Source: Desulfofundulus kuznetsovii DSM 6115 (GTDB lineage: Bacteria > Bacillota > Desulfotomaculia > Desulfotomaculales > Desulfovirgulaceae). From it: a stretch of DNA of 64,000 nt. Positions 6,780 to 16,490 of this stretch are shown here, in pieces. Numbering within the stretch: the stretch's first letter is position 1; each line of letters starts with the position of its first letter. The notes beneath the pieces were generated by a model, which worked only from the letters and a program-made list of their open reading frames with translations, did not search any database and was not told the DNA's origin. The stretch is taken from the NCBI RefSeq assembly GCF_000214705.1, contig NC_015573.1, forward strand, positions 570,501 through 634,500, written 5' to 3'. The position numbers and the translations under genes are program-made.

Positions 6780-7709
6780 ATGCAGGCTGAAATATTGAAT
6801 ACGGACGGCCATATAGTACAGGGTAGACTGGGAAGACATGAAACTTTCACTCCTAGATATGGGTGGTTGAAAAAAGGGTATGACGCCGTAATCCAGGATG
6901 GCAACGTTTTTAAAGCTTCTGATGCAATAGAGCGGCTTGGTGTAGGAAAGAACATGGTTAGTTCTATCCGGTTCTGGTGTCAAGCGTTCAAATTGATTGA
7001 GCCTGCTCACAATGGCTGCATGGTGCCGACCGAACTGGGGCGTAGACTTCTTGATGATAACGGTTGGGACCCTTTCCTGGAGGATGTGGCATCCTTATGG
7101 TTGCTGCACTGGCAGCTTTTTGTACCGCGTCTCGAGGCAGTTAGCTGGACGCTGGCCTTTAATAAATGCAACCTCTGGAGTTTTGACATCAAACAACTCA
7201 CCAAAGTGATATTCAGTGCCGCTCAGAAATATCCGAGCTTTAAAACAATATCCGAAAATTCTTTTGAAAGGGATGCTTCTTGCATCATCCGGATGTACGC
7301 CGACGTGCCGTTAGAAAAAGAATCTGAGATTGAATGCCCATTCACACAGCTTGGGATTATTCGCAAAGCAGAAGAGAAGAATTCAGTTTGCTTTGATACC
7401 ACGGAAAAGCAAAGCCTTCCGCCCCTGATATTTGCCGCTGCGTGTTTCTCTTACATAGATTCTTATGTATCGGCAAAACAAAGGACCATATCCCTTCACC
7501 GGTTGACCTACGATTTCAACTCTCCGGGTGTAGTCTTCAAAGTACCGGAAAGTGCGGTGGGATCCTATCTATATACAGCAGCAAGGGAATTGAATGGTAT
7601 TTCCTTGATCGAGACTACGGGTAGCCTGCAACTCTATTTCGATGGTGAACCTAAAGCGCTATATTGGGATGCGCTACAGAAATATTATGATGGAGCTGTA
7701 AGAAGATGA
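6780..7709 (+). CDS. DUF4007 protein, SspB-like (first copy)
   Basis: A 309-residue protein with the DUF4007 pattern near its N-terminus: FTPRYGWLKKGYDAV, then LGVGKNMVSSIRFWCQAFKLI, then PTELGRRLL and LWLLHWQLF. To my knowledge this family corresponds to SspB, the protein linked to DNA nicking in the single-strand phosphorothioation (Ssp) systems. That link is recalled, not checked. The start is ATG at 6780 behind GAAGGGATGGAG. The stop overlaps the next ATG (ATGA). An ATPase and a PAPS-reductase-like gene follow directly, matching the order B-C-D. Confidence 0.8.
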   Translation: MQAEILNTDGHIVQGRLGRHETFTPRYGWLKKGYDAVIQDGNVFKASDAIERLGVGKNMVSSIRFWCQAFKLIEPAHNGCMVPTELGRRLLDDNGWDPFLEDVASLWLLHWQLFVPRLEAVSWTLAFNKCNLWSFDIKQLTKVIFSAAQKYPSFKTISENSFERDASCIIRMYADVPLEKESEIECPFTQLGIIRKAEEKNSVCFDTTEKQSLPPLIFAAACFSYIDSYVSAKQRTISLHRLTYDFNSPGVVFKVPESAVGSYLYTAARELNGISLIETTGSLQLYFDGEPKALYWDALQKYYDGAVRR

Positions 7710-10700
7710 AACTATTGGATTTTATATTCCCGGATATGAATATCGTTCGTTCGGTTAATCTGGAACGAGATTATGAGCACATAGGCCTGATTGAGGATTA
7801 TCAAATTACTGCCAAGACTCTGGAGATTCTTGGTCGTTTTGTGGATGCTTTGCAGGGCGAAAGGGTTTCCGCATGGTCGTTGACGGGACCATATGGTATG
7901 GGCAAATCAGCTTTTGTCAATTACCTGCTCGCTGTTACCGGTCCATCAGGCAGCAGGAGGTCACAAATTGCTTTAGAAAAGCTAAAATGTGCTGATTCAA
8001 AACTATATAGAGAACTTTCGAGTAGTATGAGCAGGATGGTTGGAAAAGCGGGATTTTTTCAGGTTCCCGTGACAGCTGCTTACGAGCCGGTGAACGACAC
8101 TCTGGCACGTGGATTGCACAATGCGCTGGCTGCTTCCGAATTGCCCAATAAGGATGAACTTATCGCCAGATTGGAATCGCTCCGGGAGCAGAAAGCCATT
8201 GACTCCCAGAAGCTTTTCGCTGCATTCAAGGACACATATCATTTATCTAACAGACCATTGCTCGTAGTAGTAGACGAGTTCGGTAAAAATCTGGACTACA
8301 TGTCGCACTATCATGACCGGGGCGACATTTTCATCATGCAACAACTCGCAGAAGTGGATTGGGTATATCTGTGGGTGTGCCTCCATCAAGCTGATGAGTA
8401 CGCGTTCGGACTATCTACGGTTCAAAGGCAGGAATGGAGCAAGGTCCAGGGGCGTTTCGAGGATATCACCTTTGTAGAATCAACTGCTCAGATGCTCCGT
8501 TTAATGCGAAAGGTGCTTAAACAAAATTTACAGGAAGATCAAAAGGAACGCCTAAGAAAATGGGCAGAGGAAGCACGGCGGTTCGTTGAAGGAACTCACA
8601 TGGCAAATAAGCAGGATTTTGATGTAAACACCATTGCAAGCCTATACCCTATTCATCCCCTTACTGCCATCGCCCTGATCGAGCTATGCCGTCAATTTGC
8701 TCAAAACGATAGGACCCTGCTTTCCTTCATGTGTAGCAGACATATGCATGCATTACCCGCATACCTCGAACATACAGAAGTCAGCGGCAAAGGGAGATTG
8801 CCTGCGGTGGGTCTGGATTACCTTTATGATTATTTTTTTAACATTAGCACCACTGTGTACAGCAACCGTGCCGTGTCACAGAGGTGGGTTGAGATTCAGG
8901 ACATTATAGAAAACGCTGTTCACCTATCAGCACAGGATCAGGCTCTCTTAAAAAACATAGGCGTACTCAACCTTTTACCCGGCAACCTCGGGGTAAGAGC
9001 CAGTTTGGATACCATTTCCGCTATCATGGAATACGCCCATGGTTTGGATAGAAAGATGGTCAAAGAAACCGTCGAAAGTCTTGTTTATAGGGGCATCCTC
9101 CTGTTCAGGGAATATGCGGGGGAGTACCGGTTGTGGGAAGGCTCCGACTTTGACGTGTACGGGGCGCTCCGGGAAAGGAAAATGAAATTGTCCATCGGGT
9201 CACTTGATGCGCTTCTGCAGGAATACCTGCCGCTTTCCCCGGTTATTGCCTCCCGCCATGCTCATAAAACGGGAACCATCAGGCGTTTTGAACGGCGCTG
9301 GCTGGATGTGGAATTGCTTACAGGCGATCTAGCCCCGCAAAAGGGCTTCGATGGGCTCTTCCTGTATTGTTTCGGCACGCTTAAAGAACCGAGTTTTGTT
9401 CCGGAGGTGTGCCGTGATGGTCGGCCGCTGCTGGTGGCATACGTCCCTTCCCAGTCAACTCTTCATGAACTTGCTTTGGAGGTAGCCGCTGCTCGTTCAG
9501 TGCTCGAGGAAAGCCCCGAACTTGTTCATGACAGTGTGGCAAGAAAAGAAGTCAAGTTCCGGATCAAGGTAGCAGAACAGCAGTTTCGTGAGCACTTTGC
9601 CAGACTTTACTCGCCAGGCTCAGAGGACGTCCTGTGGTATTCAGAAGGAAGACGGATAGAAATACATAATGCCAGGGAACTGTCAGCCACGCTGTCTGAA
9701 CTGTGCGACCGGTATTATTGCAAATGCCCGCGTATAGGTAATGAGATGATCAGTTATGATCACCTATCCAGCGCTGCCGCACGGGCACGGCGTGAGCTGG
9801 TGGAAGCGATGGTTACCAGGGCTGGCGAAGAGCGGCTTGGGTTGCGGGGCTTTGGCCCCGAGGTAGCGGTGTACAGGTCGCTGCTCCTGGCGGAAGGACT
9901 GCATGTAAAAGATGAGGAGACCGGCTGCTGGCATTTTTCGCTTGAAGGGAATGATCCCCAGTTAAAATATCTTTGGAAACAGATAGACGAATGTATAAAC
10001 ACTGCCGGTGACCAGGGAATAAGCGTAGCCAATATCCTCAGTGTGCTGCGTGAACCGCCGTTTGGAATGAGGCAGGGTCCGGCCCCAATCTACATCTGTT
10101 TATACCTCCTTGTCAAATCCGATGAAATTGCAGTGTTTCAAGAGGGCACTTATCGGCCTTATTTGACTGCTTCCGAAATGGCTTTGATGCTCAAGCGGCC
10201 GGATTTATTCGTACTCAAGCGATTTGTTTCCAACAATGTGGAACGGGAAGTTTTTGATATATACAAAAACATATTGAATAAAGCTCAGATAGAGGGTAAT
10301 CCCGGACTACGTAATACCACCATGCTGGGTGTCGTAGGTCCGTTGGTCAAATTCGTGAATGAACTGCCTGCGTATGCAAGGAACACCAGGCAAATATCCC
10401 GCGAAGCCCAACAATTGCGCTTAGCCATTCAGAACTCTGTTGAACCGATACGGCTCTTGTTTGAAGAATTGCCCAGGGCAGTCGGAATTGATCTAAAAGC
10501 AAAAACCGGAAACGACAGCGCCTGGCGAGAGGAGCTGCAGGTCAAACTGCGTTCAGCACTTTACGAGCTGGGTCAAGCATATCACGCCCTTAATGCTAAA
10601 GTGCAGAAGACGATGCTGCAGGTCTTTGAGGGCGAGAACCTGCAAGAGTTGTACAAAAAACAACGGGAACGTACCAAGCCGCTATTAGATATTTGTGATG

Positions 10701-11107
10701 AACCCGAACTCAAATCCGTGCTTCAGGCCTTCGCAAGAGAATACCGGGATCCGGCTGAATGGGTAAAAGGAATCGCCGGTATTGTGATTAAAAAACATAT
10801 GGATTCCTGGAATGATCAGGATTTCACGCTGTTCGCTGCAAAACTACGGGATTACGCCGACCGTATCCGGCAACTTGAGACATTAGCTTCCCTAAATGGC
10901 TGCTATGTGAAGGAGAACACCAGGTTAATCAGCATCATGAGGCCTGGTGGCAAGATCAGGAGAGAGGTTGTTAATGTAATTTCCACTCAAGATGCCGAAG
11001 TCCAGGGTAAGGTTAGCGAGATCCTGGCTCTTCCAGAAGAAAAATCCAGGGCTATCCTGGTAGCTTTAGCGGAGAAAATATTTGCGGGTGATTCAAATGA
11101 CCACTAA
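7706..11107 (+). CDS. Large P-loop ATPase, SspC-like (first copy)
   Basis: An 1133-residue protein with an N-terminal ATPase. Walker A is GPYGMGKS (residues 61-68) and Walker B is LLVVVDEFGKNLD (D190, E191). The remaining 900 residues are mostly helical and match nothing I can name. The DEFG(K/R)xL(D/E) form of Walker B recurs in the second large ATPase at 24249, so the two are probably paralogues. By position it is the SspC component of the writer. It overlaps the DUF4007 gene by 4 bases and the SspD gene by about 11. BrxC/PglY ATPases of BREX are similar in size, but no BREX partner genes are present. Confidence 0.75.
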   Translation: MKLLDFIFPDMNIVRSVNLERDYEHIGLIEDYQITAKTLEILGRFVDALQGERVSAWSLTGPYGMGKSAFVNYLLAVTGPSGSRRSQIALEKLKCADSKLYRELSSSMSRMVGKAGFFQVPVTAAYEPVNDTLARGLHNALAASELPNKDELIARLESLREQKAIDSQKLFAAFKDTYHLSNRPLLVVVDEFGKNLDYMSHYHDRGDIFIMQQLAEVDWVYLWVCLHQADEYAFGLSTVQRQEWSKVQGRFEDITFVESTAQMLRLMRKVLKQNLQEDQKERLRKWAEEARRFVEGTHMANKQDFDVNTIASLYPIHPLTAIALIELCRQFAQNDRTLLSFMCSRHMHALPAYLEHTEVSGKGRLPAVGLDYLYDYFFNISTTVYSNRAVSQRWVEIQDIIENAVHLSAQDQALLKNIGVLNLLPGNLGVRASLDTISAIMEYAHGLDRKMVKETVESLVYRGILLFREYAGEYRLWEGSDFDVYGALRERKMKLSIGSLDALLQEYLPLSPVIASRHAHKTGTIRRFERRWLDVELLTGDLAPQKGFDGLFLYCFGTLKEPSFVPEVCRDGRPLLVAYVPSQSTLHELALEVAAARSVLEESPELVHDSVARKEVKFRIKVAEQQFREHFARLYSPGSEDVLWYSEGRRIEIHNARELSATLSELCDRYYCKCPRIGNEMISYDHLSSAAARARRELVEAMVTRAGEERLGLRGFGPEVAVYRSLLLAEGLHVKDEETGCWHFSLEGNDPQLKYLWKQIDECINTAGDQGISVANILSVLREPPFGMRQGPAPIYICLYLLVKSDEIAVFQEGTYRPYLTASEMALMLKRPDLFVLKRFVSNNVEREVFDIYKNILNKAQIEGNPGLRNTTMLGVVGPLVKFVNELPAYARNTRQISREAQQLRLAIQNSVEPIRLLFEELPRAVGIDLKAKTGNDSAWREELQVKLRSALYELGQAYHALNAKVQKTMLQVFEGENLQELYKKQRERTKPLLDICDEPELKSVLQAFAREYRDPAEWVKGIAGIVIKKHMDSWNDQDFTLFAAKLRDYADRIRQLETLASLNGCYVKENTRLISIMRPGGKIRREVVNVISTQDAEVQGKVSEILALPEEKSRAILVALAEKIFAGDSNDH

Positions 11108-11921
11108 CCCCAACCTTAACAAAGACAGAAAAGAACGTCACATCCTCGCCCTCTCAGGAGGCAAGGACAGCGCGGCACTGGCTGTTTACATGCGCGATAA
11201 ATATCCTGACCTGGATATAGAGTACGTTTTTACAGACAGCGGATGTGAGCTACCAGAGACGTACGAGTATTTGGATAGAATAAGGGCTGTTCTTAATATT
11301 GATATAACTGTTATTAAACCAGAAAAGAGCTGGGAAAATTACTGGGCATTGACCAAAGTTAAAAAGACAAAATATGGAACCTTTACATACTTGCCATCCC
11401 CAAAAAATAGATGGTGTACTGAAGTATTAAAACTTATACCGTATAATGAGTGGTTAATGAACAATTATTCTAATTATACGGTACATAGTTATGTTGGTTT
11501 ACGTGCTGATGAAAAGCGGGATCGCAAAGGGTTTAATTTAAGTAGATCTAATGTGATATCACATTACCCATTTGTCGAAGATGGTCTAGTTTATGAGGAT
11601 ATCAAAAATTTACTAATAAACTCCGGGTTGGGATTCCCCGGTTATTATGAATGGCGTAAACGTTCTGGCTGTTATTTCTGTTTTTATCAAACAAAACGTG
11701 AATGGTTAGGGTTATATGAGCATCATCCAGATCTTTTTATGAAAGCGAAAAACTATGAAACTGTCATTCCCGAAAAAGGCATCAAATATACATGGTGTGA
11801 TGATATGAGTTTGGAAGAACTCCTTAAAAAGAAAGATGAAATTATGGCACAGGAGTTCATTGAAGATAGTTCTGGCAAGACTATTTCAAAATTGTGCGAT
11901 GTGCTAGCTAATATCTGTTGA
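11097..11921 (+). CDS. PAPS-reductase-like sulfur transferase, SspD/DndC-like
   Basis: A 274-residue protein from ATG at 11097; an in-frame TTG at 11082 is less likely. The PP-loop is SGGKDS at residues 20-25. Cysteines lie at C50 (DSGCE), C107 (NRWCT), C192 and C195 (GCYFC); the last three could ligate a 4Fe-4S cluster as in DndC and PAPS reductases. By family it activates the DNA backbone with ATP and passes sulfur to it, forming phosphorothioate. The upstream B and C genes make an SspD assignment more likely than assimilatory sulfate reduction. From about residue 58 the base composition falls sharply (see the AT-rich patch). Confidence 0.82.
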   Translation: MTTNPNLNKDRKERHILALSGGKDSAALAVYMRDKYPDLDIEYVFTDSGCELPETYEYLDRIRAVLNIDITVIKPEKSWENYWALTKVKKTKYGTFTYLPSPKNRWCTEVLKLIPYNEWLMNNYSNYTVHSYVGLRADEKRDRKGFNLSRSNVISHYPFVEDGLVYEDIKNLLINSGLGFPGYYEWRKRSGCYFCFYQTKREWLGLYEHHPDLFMKAKNYETVIPEKGIKYTWCDDMSLEELLKKKDEIMAQEFIEDSSGKTISKLCDVLANIC

Positions 11922-12700
11922 GGGGGGAGGGTAGATATGTATTTAGAAGTTTTTTTGAATCAGTTAAAACTATTGTCGCGTGATTCTTCGTTTAAACCCC
12001 ATAAATATTTATTATTGTTGGCTGTTCTAGATCAAATTGACAATCAAGAACAACACGAAAATAGATTTTATTTTGACGATGATCTAAAAAATCGTTTTAC
12101 CAAGTATTTTGAAAAATATAAACGTGAAGGGGATCGTAACCGTCCTTATACACCCTTTTTTCACCTTAAGAGTTCGGGTTTTTGGCATCTTAAAGCAAAG
12201 CCCGGAAGGGAAGATTTTCTCAGAGAGTTATCAACGATCGGTAGTCCCCGTGACATCATCGATAATATTGATTACGCATATTTGAGCGAACCTGTTTATG
12301 AGTTATTCGTTAACAAAGATTCATCAGCTAAAATAAAGGCTCAAATATTGTCTATTTTAGAAAACCAGTTAAATCAAGCTGAAATATCTGTCGTTTCGGA
12401 AGAAACTGGGCAGTATATTGTAAATAGTATGAGTGAATCGTTATTTGATCATGAGGAAAAAGCAATTAATGTTATTAATAGCGCAATTAAATCAATCGGA
12501 AAAATGTTAAACAACGTCTATTTATATGATAATCAGTCCAATAACTATTATGAATATGACATAATTATGGTCACTCATTCAGGGATATATGTCGTTGAAC
12601 TTAAACACTGGTCAGGTTATATACGTATAGCACCGTATAACTGGGAGATCAATGGCACCCATTACAGGACCGATCCGCATAAAAACAACAGTTTCAAGTG
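11270..12700. other. AT-rich mosaic patch spanning sspD and the reader domain
   Basis: Hand counts of 60-base lines give about 50% GC at 11101-11220, 30-38% at 11281-11520, 20% at 12061-12120, 23% at 12421-12480, 30-33% at 12541-12720 and 62% at 12781-12840. The low-GC segment covers the C-terminal three quarters of SspD and the first 250 residues of the next protein. Both edges fall inside genes, so this looks like a recombined module. Confidence 0.65.
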
Positions 12701-15700
12701 TAAGGTATTAAAAGGTATTTACCAGCATCATTTCAGGACATATCCCGACGTATGGGTAGAGTCCGTAGTGGTACTCACGAATAATGAGGCCATAGTAGAA
12801 GGAGCCTCCGCGCCGGGGCTTGCTGCCGAGCGGGACATACACAACCCTACTTTTGCATCCATTTCTGACTTCATCACCTACCTGAAGAAAAAGGAATCGT
12901 CAACCAGTAGACCTCTACTTGATGACACGCAAATCGACGCTATCATTAATTACCTGAAGAGCCTTAATACGTCCAGGTCAAGTTTAAAATACTGCATTCC
13001 CGGCTATGAGACTCTCGAGTATATTTCTCAAAAGCCGGAGTGTATCGAACTGATAGCCCGGCCGATTGACGGGCGAGCGAAAGGGCTGAGTCGTTTCCGC
13101 GTTTTCCGAGTACCCAATCAGGCAGTACCGGAAGAGAAGGAACGGTTTATCAGGAAGGCCTGGAATACCCTGGATGCAGTATCCCGGATCGGTGACCATC
13201 CCCACATTCATAAGGTGTGGGTGATGAGGAACGAGGATGGTGACATCATCGAGGGGTCGGAATGGTCGGAAACAGGAACGCTGCGCGACCAGATCCGCCA
13301 GCAGAAAGGGGCTTTCCCGGTTGACACAACCTTGAGAATATGCCGCGGAATTGCCCTGGCCCTGAACAGGGCGCATCAGGCTGGTGTAATCCACCGTGCG
13401 GTCAAACCGGAAAACATACTCATGATGAACGACATTCCTAAATTAATGAATTTTGACCTGGCATATCAGATTGAAGAAGACCATGTTACTGTTATGCCGG
13501 ATGTATCAAAGATCAAGGACGATGGCTACATAGCGCCGGAAATTCTCGCAGGTCAGGATATTGATGAAGGAACCGATTTCTTCAGCCTGGGAGTTATTGC
13601 TTACGAAATGCTTACCGGGGTCAGGCCTTTTGCCAGTGTCAGAGCATTTATCGCACATGGGGGGCTATTGAATGAGCAGGCCCGGCAAAAGCTAACAGAA
13701 ACAGGGGCTCCTGATAAGGTCATAGAAGCCATCATGGGCATGGTCATTGCCGACCGGCTAAGACGATTAAAAGATGGCGAGAAGATTATTGCCGCGTTCA
13801 GTCTGGATACAGAGGGAAGCCGAAAAGGTACCGATCCGGTGGCCGTTAATCCAAGGCTGCAACCCGGCGAACAGTATGATGTTTATGAGATCCTTGAGCT
13901 GATTGGCGAGGGAGCGGAAGCACAGATTTACAGGGCGAAGACTATCCGCTCAGAAGAGGTGGTTTTAAAGCTTTTTAACAAGGAGATCCCGCGGGAAAGG
14001 ATTTTCAAAGAAGCCGAGATCACCAGTGCTGTAGATTCAACGTATGTGGTTCATTGCGATAATCGAATTGGGCACTGGAAAAATGACCGTTTCTTTCTCG
14101 TATTGGATTACATCGAGGGCGAATCCATGCGGAAGATGATTGACCGGAATGAAAGACCGGACCTCGAAACCTTCCGGACCGTTGCGCTGTGCTTAATGGA
14201 GGCGGTGGAAGCTTTTCACGAACATAAGGATAGGGATGGCACCCCAAGGCCTCTGCTCCACAGCGATATCAAACCGGATAATATTTTAATTACCAGGGAC
14301 CGGAAAGCGGTCCTGATAGACTGTGGGATCGCCGGCGAGCCCCGGGTTGATGTCTTCCAGGGTACTTTCGGCTATGTTCCTCCGGACAGCATATCCGGGA
14401 CAGATAGGCTCTTTTCCCAGGATGGCGATCTATTCGCGCTGGGTGTAACTCTATGGGAGTGGCTCTTTGGGACGAAGCCTTACAATAACCCCGCTATCGG
14501 TGACAATCCGCAGATCCCCGAGACTCTTGGCGATGATGTGCAGGAATACCTTCCCTGGCTAATGAAAGCTGTAGCTACAGAAGCAAGCAAGCGATTTACC
14601 ACAATAAAAGAAATGCGGAAATCTTTCATAGAGCTCAAAAAAATAAAGGAGGAATCAGCCGAGCTAGTAGAAAAGGAATGTGCTACGGGACTAGACAGCG
14701 CTCAGAAGCTGGAAATGTCTCTGACGAACAAAACTGTTGGAGTTGAGCAAACAGAAGAGGTTACGGAGCAGTTGCTGCCTGTGAATCCCTTTGTGACCTA
14801 CCTCAATTCGCTTTCCAATGCATCTGCTTTTAATGAAAATGCTACCGCCGAATCCCAGCTGGGTAACCCTTTCTTTGCCAGGATATTCGTGGCTAATCCG
14901 CTTGCCGATTTTATTTATGAAAAGCTCATCAGCGAACACCGCAACGTTATCCTCACCGGTAATGCCGGTGATGGTAAGACAACCATCGCTGCAGAGATCT
15001 TCAAGAAAGTGACAGGTGAGTTCCGCTTGCTGCAGCCGAGAGAAGATATCGCTGCAAGTAACCTCGTCATCATTAAAGACATGAGCGAGTTGCCTGAAGA
15101 TAATCGTATCGAAGTTTTGATGGAGGCTGTGGGGAGCCAAAAAAATAGTTATCTCATTGTATCCAATACAGGTACGCTGCTGGAGAGTTTCAGGAAACTG
15201 AAAGTAAATGGAAGAAAAACCGATGAAAGCGAACTGTTAAAGGCCCTTGAAGCAGATACACCCCAATCTGTGCTCGATGGGCGCTTTCTGATCGTGAACA
15301 TTGGTAGGATGGACAGCATTAAAACCGCTTGTGATGTTTTTAAACGCATGCTGGATCCAGCAAACTGGCTCCCAAATAAAAACTGTCAATACAGGGAATA
15401 TTGTCCAATCTTCAGAAATGTAAAACTTCTCCAGGAGAATCTGGACGTAGTCTGTGAGCGGGTAATGCTTCTCTACAGGCGCCTGTACGAATATAATGTC
15501 CGCCTTACCATGCGGCAGATGACCGGCCACCTGGCGTACGCCATTACCGCCGGACGAAGCTGCGCGGAAATTGGTGCCATGTCCCTTATTGCTCTGCAGG
15601 ATTGTCTTTGCGGCTCCCTTTTCTTTAACCGCTTTTTCGGGGATGATGGCAATAATGTTGCAGCAGAGGCCATGCAACTGCTGCCGGTGCGGCGGATCCG

Positions 15701-16490
15701 GGAGGCCGAGTTCGGGGTGGTGCTCGCATCCTCATTTGAAAGAAAAGTCTGGATGAGAGAAGGGAAAGCACTACCCCTAACGGGAGAAGCCTTGCCGATA
15801 TACCAGAAACTGCTAGACGAACTAAATCGAGACGGCCCTGCGGCCCGCCGGCAGTTGCGGCGTCTTGTCTATTTTTTCGGTTCGCTGGACGATGAGGCCG
15901 GTAAACGTTATATCTCCATCTTTTTACGTTCACCCATGCTAATTAAATTTCTGGAATTTTCCCAGGGCGCCAGTAGAATACCGCCGCCGTTAGAACGCAA
16001 CTACCGTCTCCGGATATTGCAGGTATTACAGGAATATTTCATCGGTGTGCGCTTGCCGGAAGAAATCTGGCAGGAGAAGGACCTGTATATTACCCTCAAA
16101 CGGCACAGAGGCGGTGCCAGAACGCAAATGGTACTGGCAGATTTTCGGGTAGATGATTTTGAATTGACCGTCAAGCCAAGGTACCAGGCAGGTGAAAAAA
16201 GCAGCGGGGTGTTCTGCCTGCGCTTCAAACAAGGCGATGTGGAGATGGAACTCGACCTGCCGTTTCTTGATTATGTGGCCCGGAGATACGAAGGCGATGT
16301 GGCGGAAGAGCTTTCCGCCTGTTACGCCGATCGCCTGGAGCGGTTCAAGGTGGAACTAATGCATCAATATAATGAGAATCGTAAACAGCATGATCATCAA
16401 CATTTGCAGTTGTTACGGGTAGGCCCTGACCGCAGGTTTCAGGTGATGAAAGTGCTTGTTTCCGACGCTTCTTTGGAGGTGCTTTTATGA
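11937..16490 (+). CDS. Five-domain defence protein: sulfur-binding-like, NERD, pseudokinase, kinase, DptF-like ATPase
   Basis: A 1517-residue protein. Residues 1-90 carry PHKYLLLLAVLD and RPYTPFFHLKSSGFWHL, a pattern like the N-terminal sulfur-binding domains of phosphorothioate-dependent restriction enzymes. Residues about 150-270 form a NERD nuclease domain (D208, E221, K223 in VELKHW). Residues about 370-600 form a protein kinase fold with HRAVKPEN in place of HRD (A488) and no DFG, so it is a pseudokinase. Residues about 650-900 form a second kinase with GEGAEAQIY, K678, HSDIKPDN (D777) and DCG (D795), probably active. From about 960 a DptF-like ATPase follows with GNAGDGKT (1008-1015). 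The start is ATG behind GAGGGGGGAGGG. Its end overlaps the next gene by 4 bases. Sensing of modified DNA coupled to kinase and nuclease output is inference. Confidence 0.75.
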   Translation: MYLEVFLNQLKLLSRDSSFKPHKYLLLLAVLDQIDNQEQHENRFYFDDDLKNRFTKYFEKYKREGDRNRPYTPFFHLKSSGFWHLKAKPGREDFLRELSTIGSPRDIIDNIDYAYLSEPVYELFVNKDSSAKIKAQILSILENQLNQAEISVVSEETGQYIVNSMSESLFDHEEKAINVINSAIKSIGKMLNNVYLYDNQSNNYYEYDIIMVTHSGIYVVELKHWSGYIRIAPYNWEINGTHYRTDPHKNNSFKCKVLKGIYQHHFRTYPDVWVESVVVLTNNEAIVEGASAPGLAAERDIHNPTFASISDFITYLKKKESSTSRPLLDDTQIDAIINYLKSLNTSRSSLKYCIPGYETLEYISQKPECIELIARPIDGRAKGLSRFRVFRVPNQAVPEEKERFIRKAWNTLDAVSRIGDHPHIHKVWVMRNEDGDIIEGSEWSETGTLRDQIRQQKGAFPVDTTLRICRGIALALNRAHQAGVIHRAVKPENILMMNDIPKLMNFDLAYQIEEDHVTVMPDVSKIKDDGYIAPEILAGQDIDEGTDFFSLGVIAYEMLTGVRPFASVRAFIAHGGLLNEQARQKLTETGAPDKVIEAIMGMVIADRLRRLKDGEKIIAAFSLDTEGSRKGTDPVAVNPRLQPGEQYDVYEILELIGEGAEAQIYRAKTIRSEEVVLKLFNKEIPRERIFKEAEITSAVDSTYVVHCDNRIGHWKNDRFFLVLDYIEGESMRKMIDRNERPDLETFRTVALCLMEAVEAFHEHKDRDGTPRPLLHSDIKPDNILITRDRKAVLIDCGIAGEPRVDVFQGTFGYVPPDSISGTDRLFSQDGDLFALGVTLWEWLFGTKPYNNPAIGDNPQIPETLGDDVQEYLPWLMKAVATEASKRFTTIKEMRKSFIELKKIKEESAELVEKECATGLDSAQKLEMSLTNKTVGVEQTEEVTEQLLPVNPFVTYLNSLSNASAFNENATAESQLGNPFFARIFVANPLADFIYEKLISEHRNVILTGNAGDGKTTIAAEIFKKVTGEFRLLQPREDIAASNLVIIKDMSELPEDNRIEVLMEAVGSQKNSYLIVSNTGTLLESFRKLKVNGRKTDESELLKALEADTPQSVLDGRFLIVNIGRMDSIKTACDVFKRMLDPANWLPNKNCQYREYCPIFRNVKLLQENLDVVCERVMLLYRRLYEYNVRLTMRQMTGHLAYAITAGRSCAEIGAMSLIALQDCLCGSLFFNRFFGDDGNNVAAEAMQLLPVRRIREAEFGVVLASSFERKVWMREGKALPLTGEALPIYQKLLDELNRDGPAARRQLRRLVYFFGSLDDEAGKRYISIFLRSPMLIKFLEFSQGASRIPPPLERNYRLRILQVLQEYFIGVRLPEEIWQEKDLYITLKRHRGGARTQMVLADFRVDDFELTVKPRYQAGEKSSGVFCLRFKQGDVEMELDLPFLDYVARRYEGDVAEELSACYADRLERFKVELMHQYNENRKQHDHQHLQLLRVGPDRRFQVMKVLVSDASLEVLL

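Noticed and set aside
11097-11921. PAPS-reductase-like gene as assimilatory sulfate reduction
   Set aside because: No cysH partners (sulfurylase, sulfite reductase) lie nearby, and the gene is embedded by overlaps in a defence operon.
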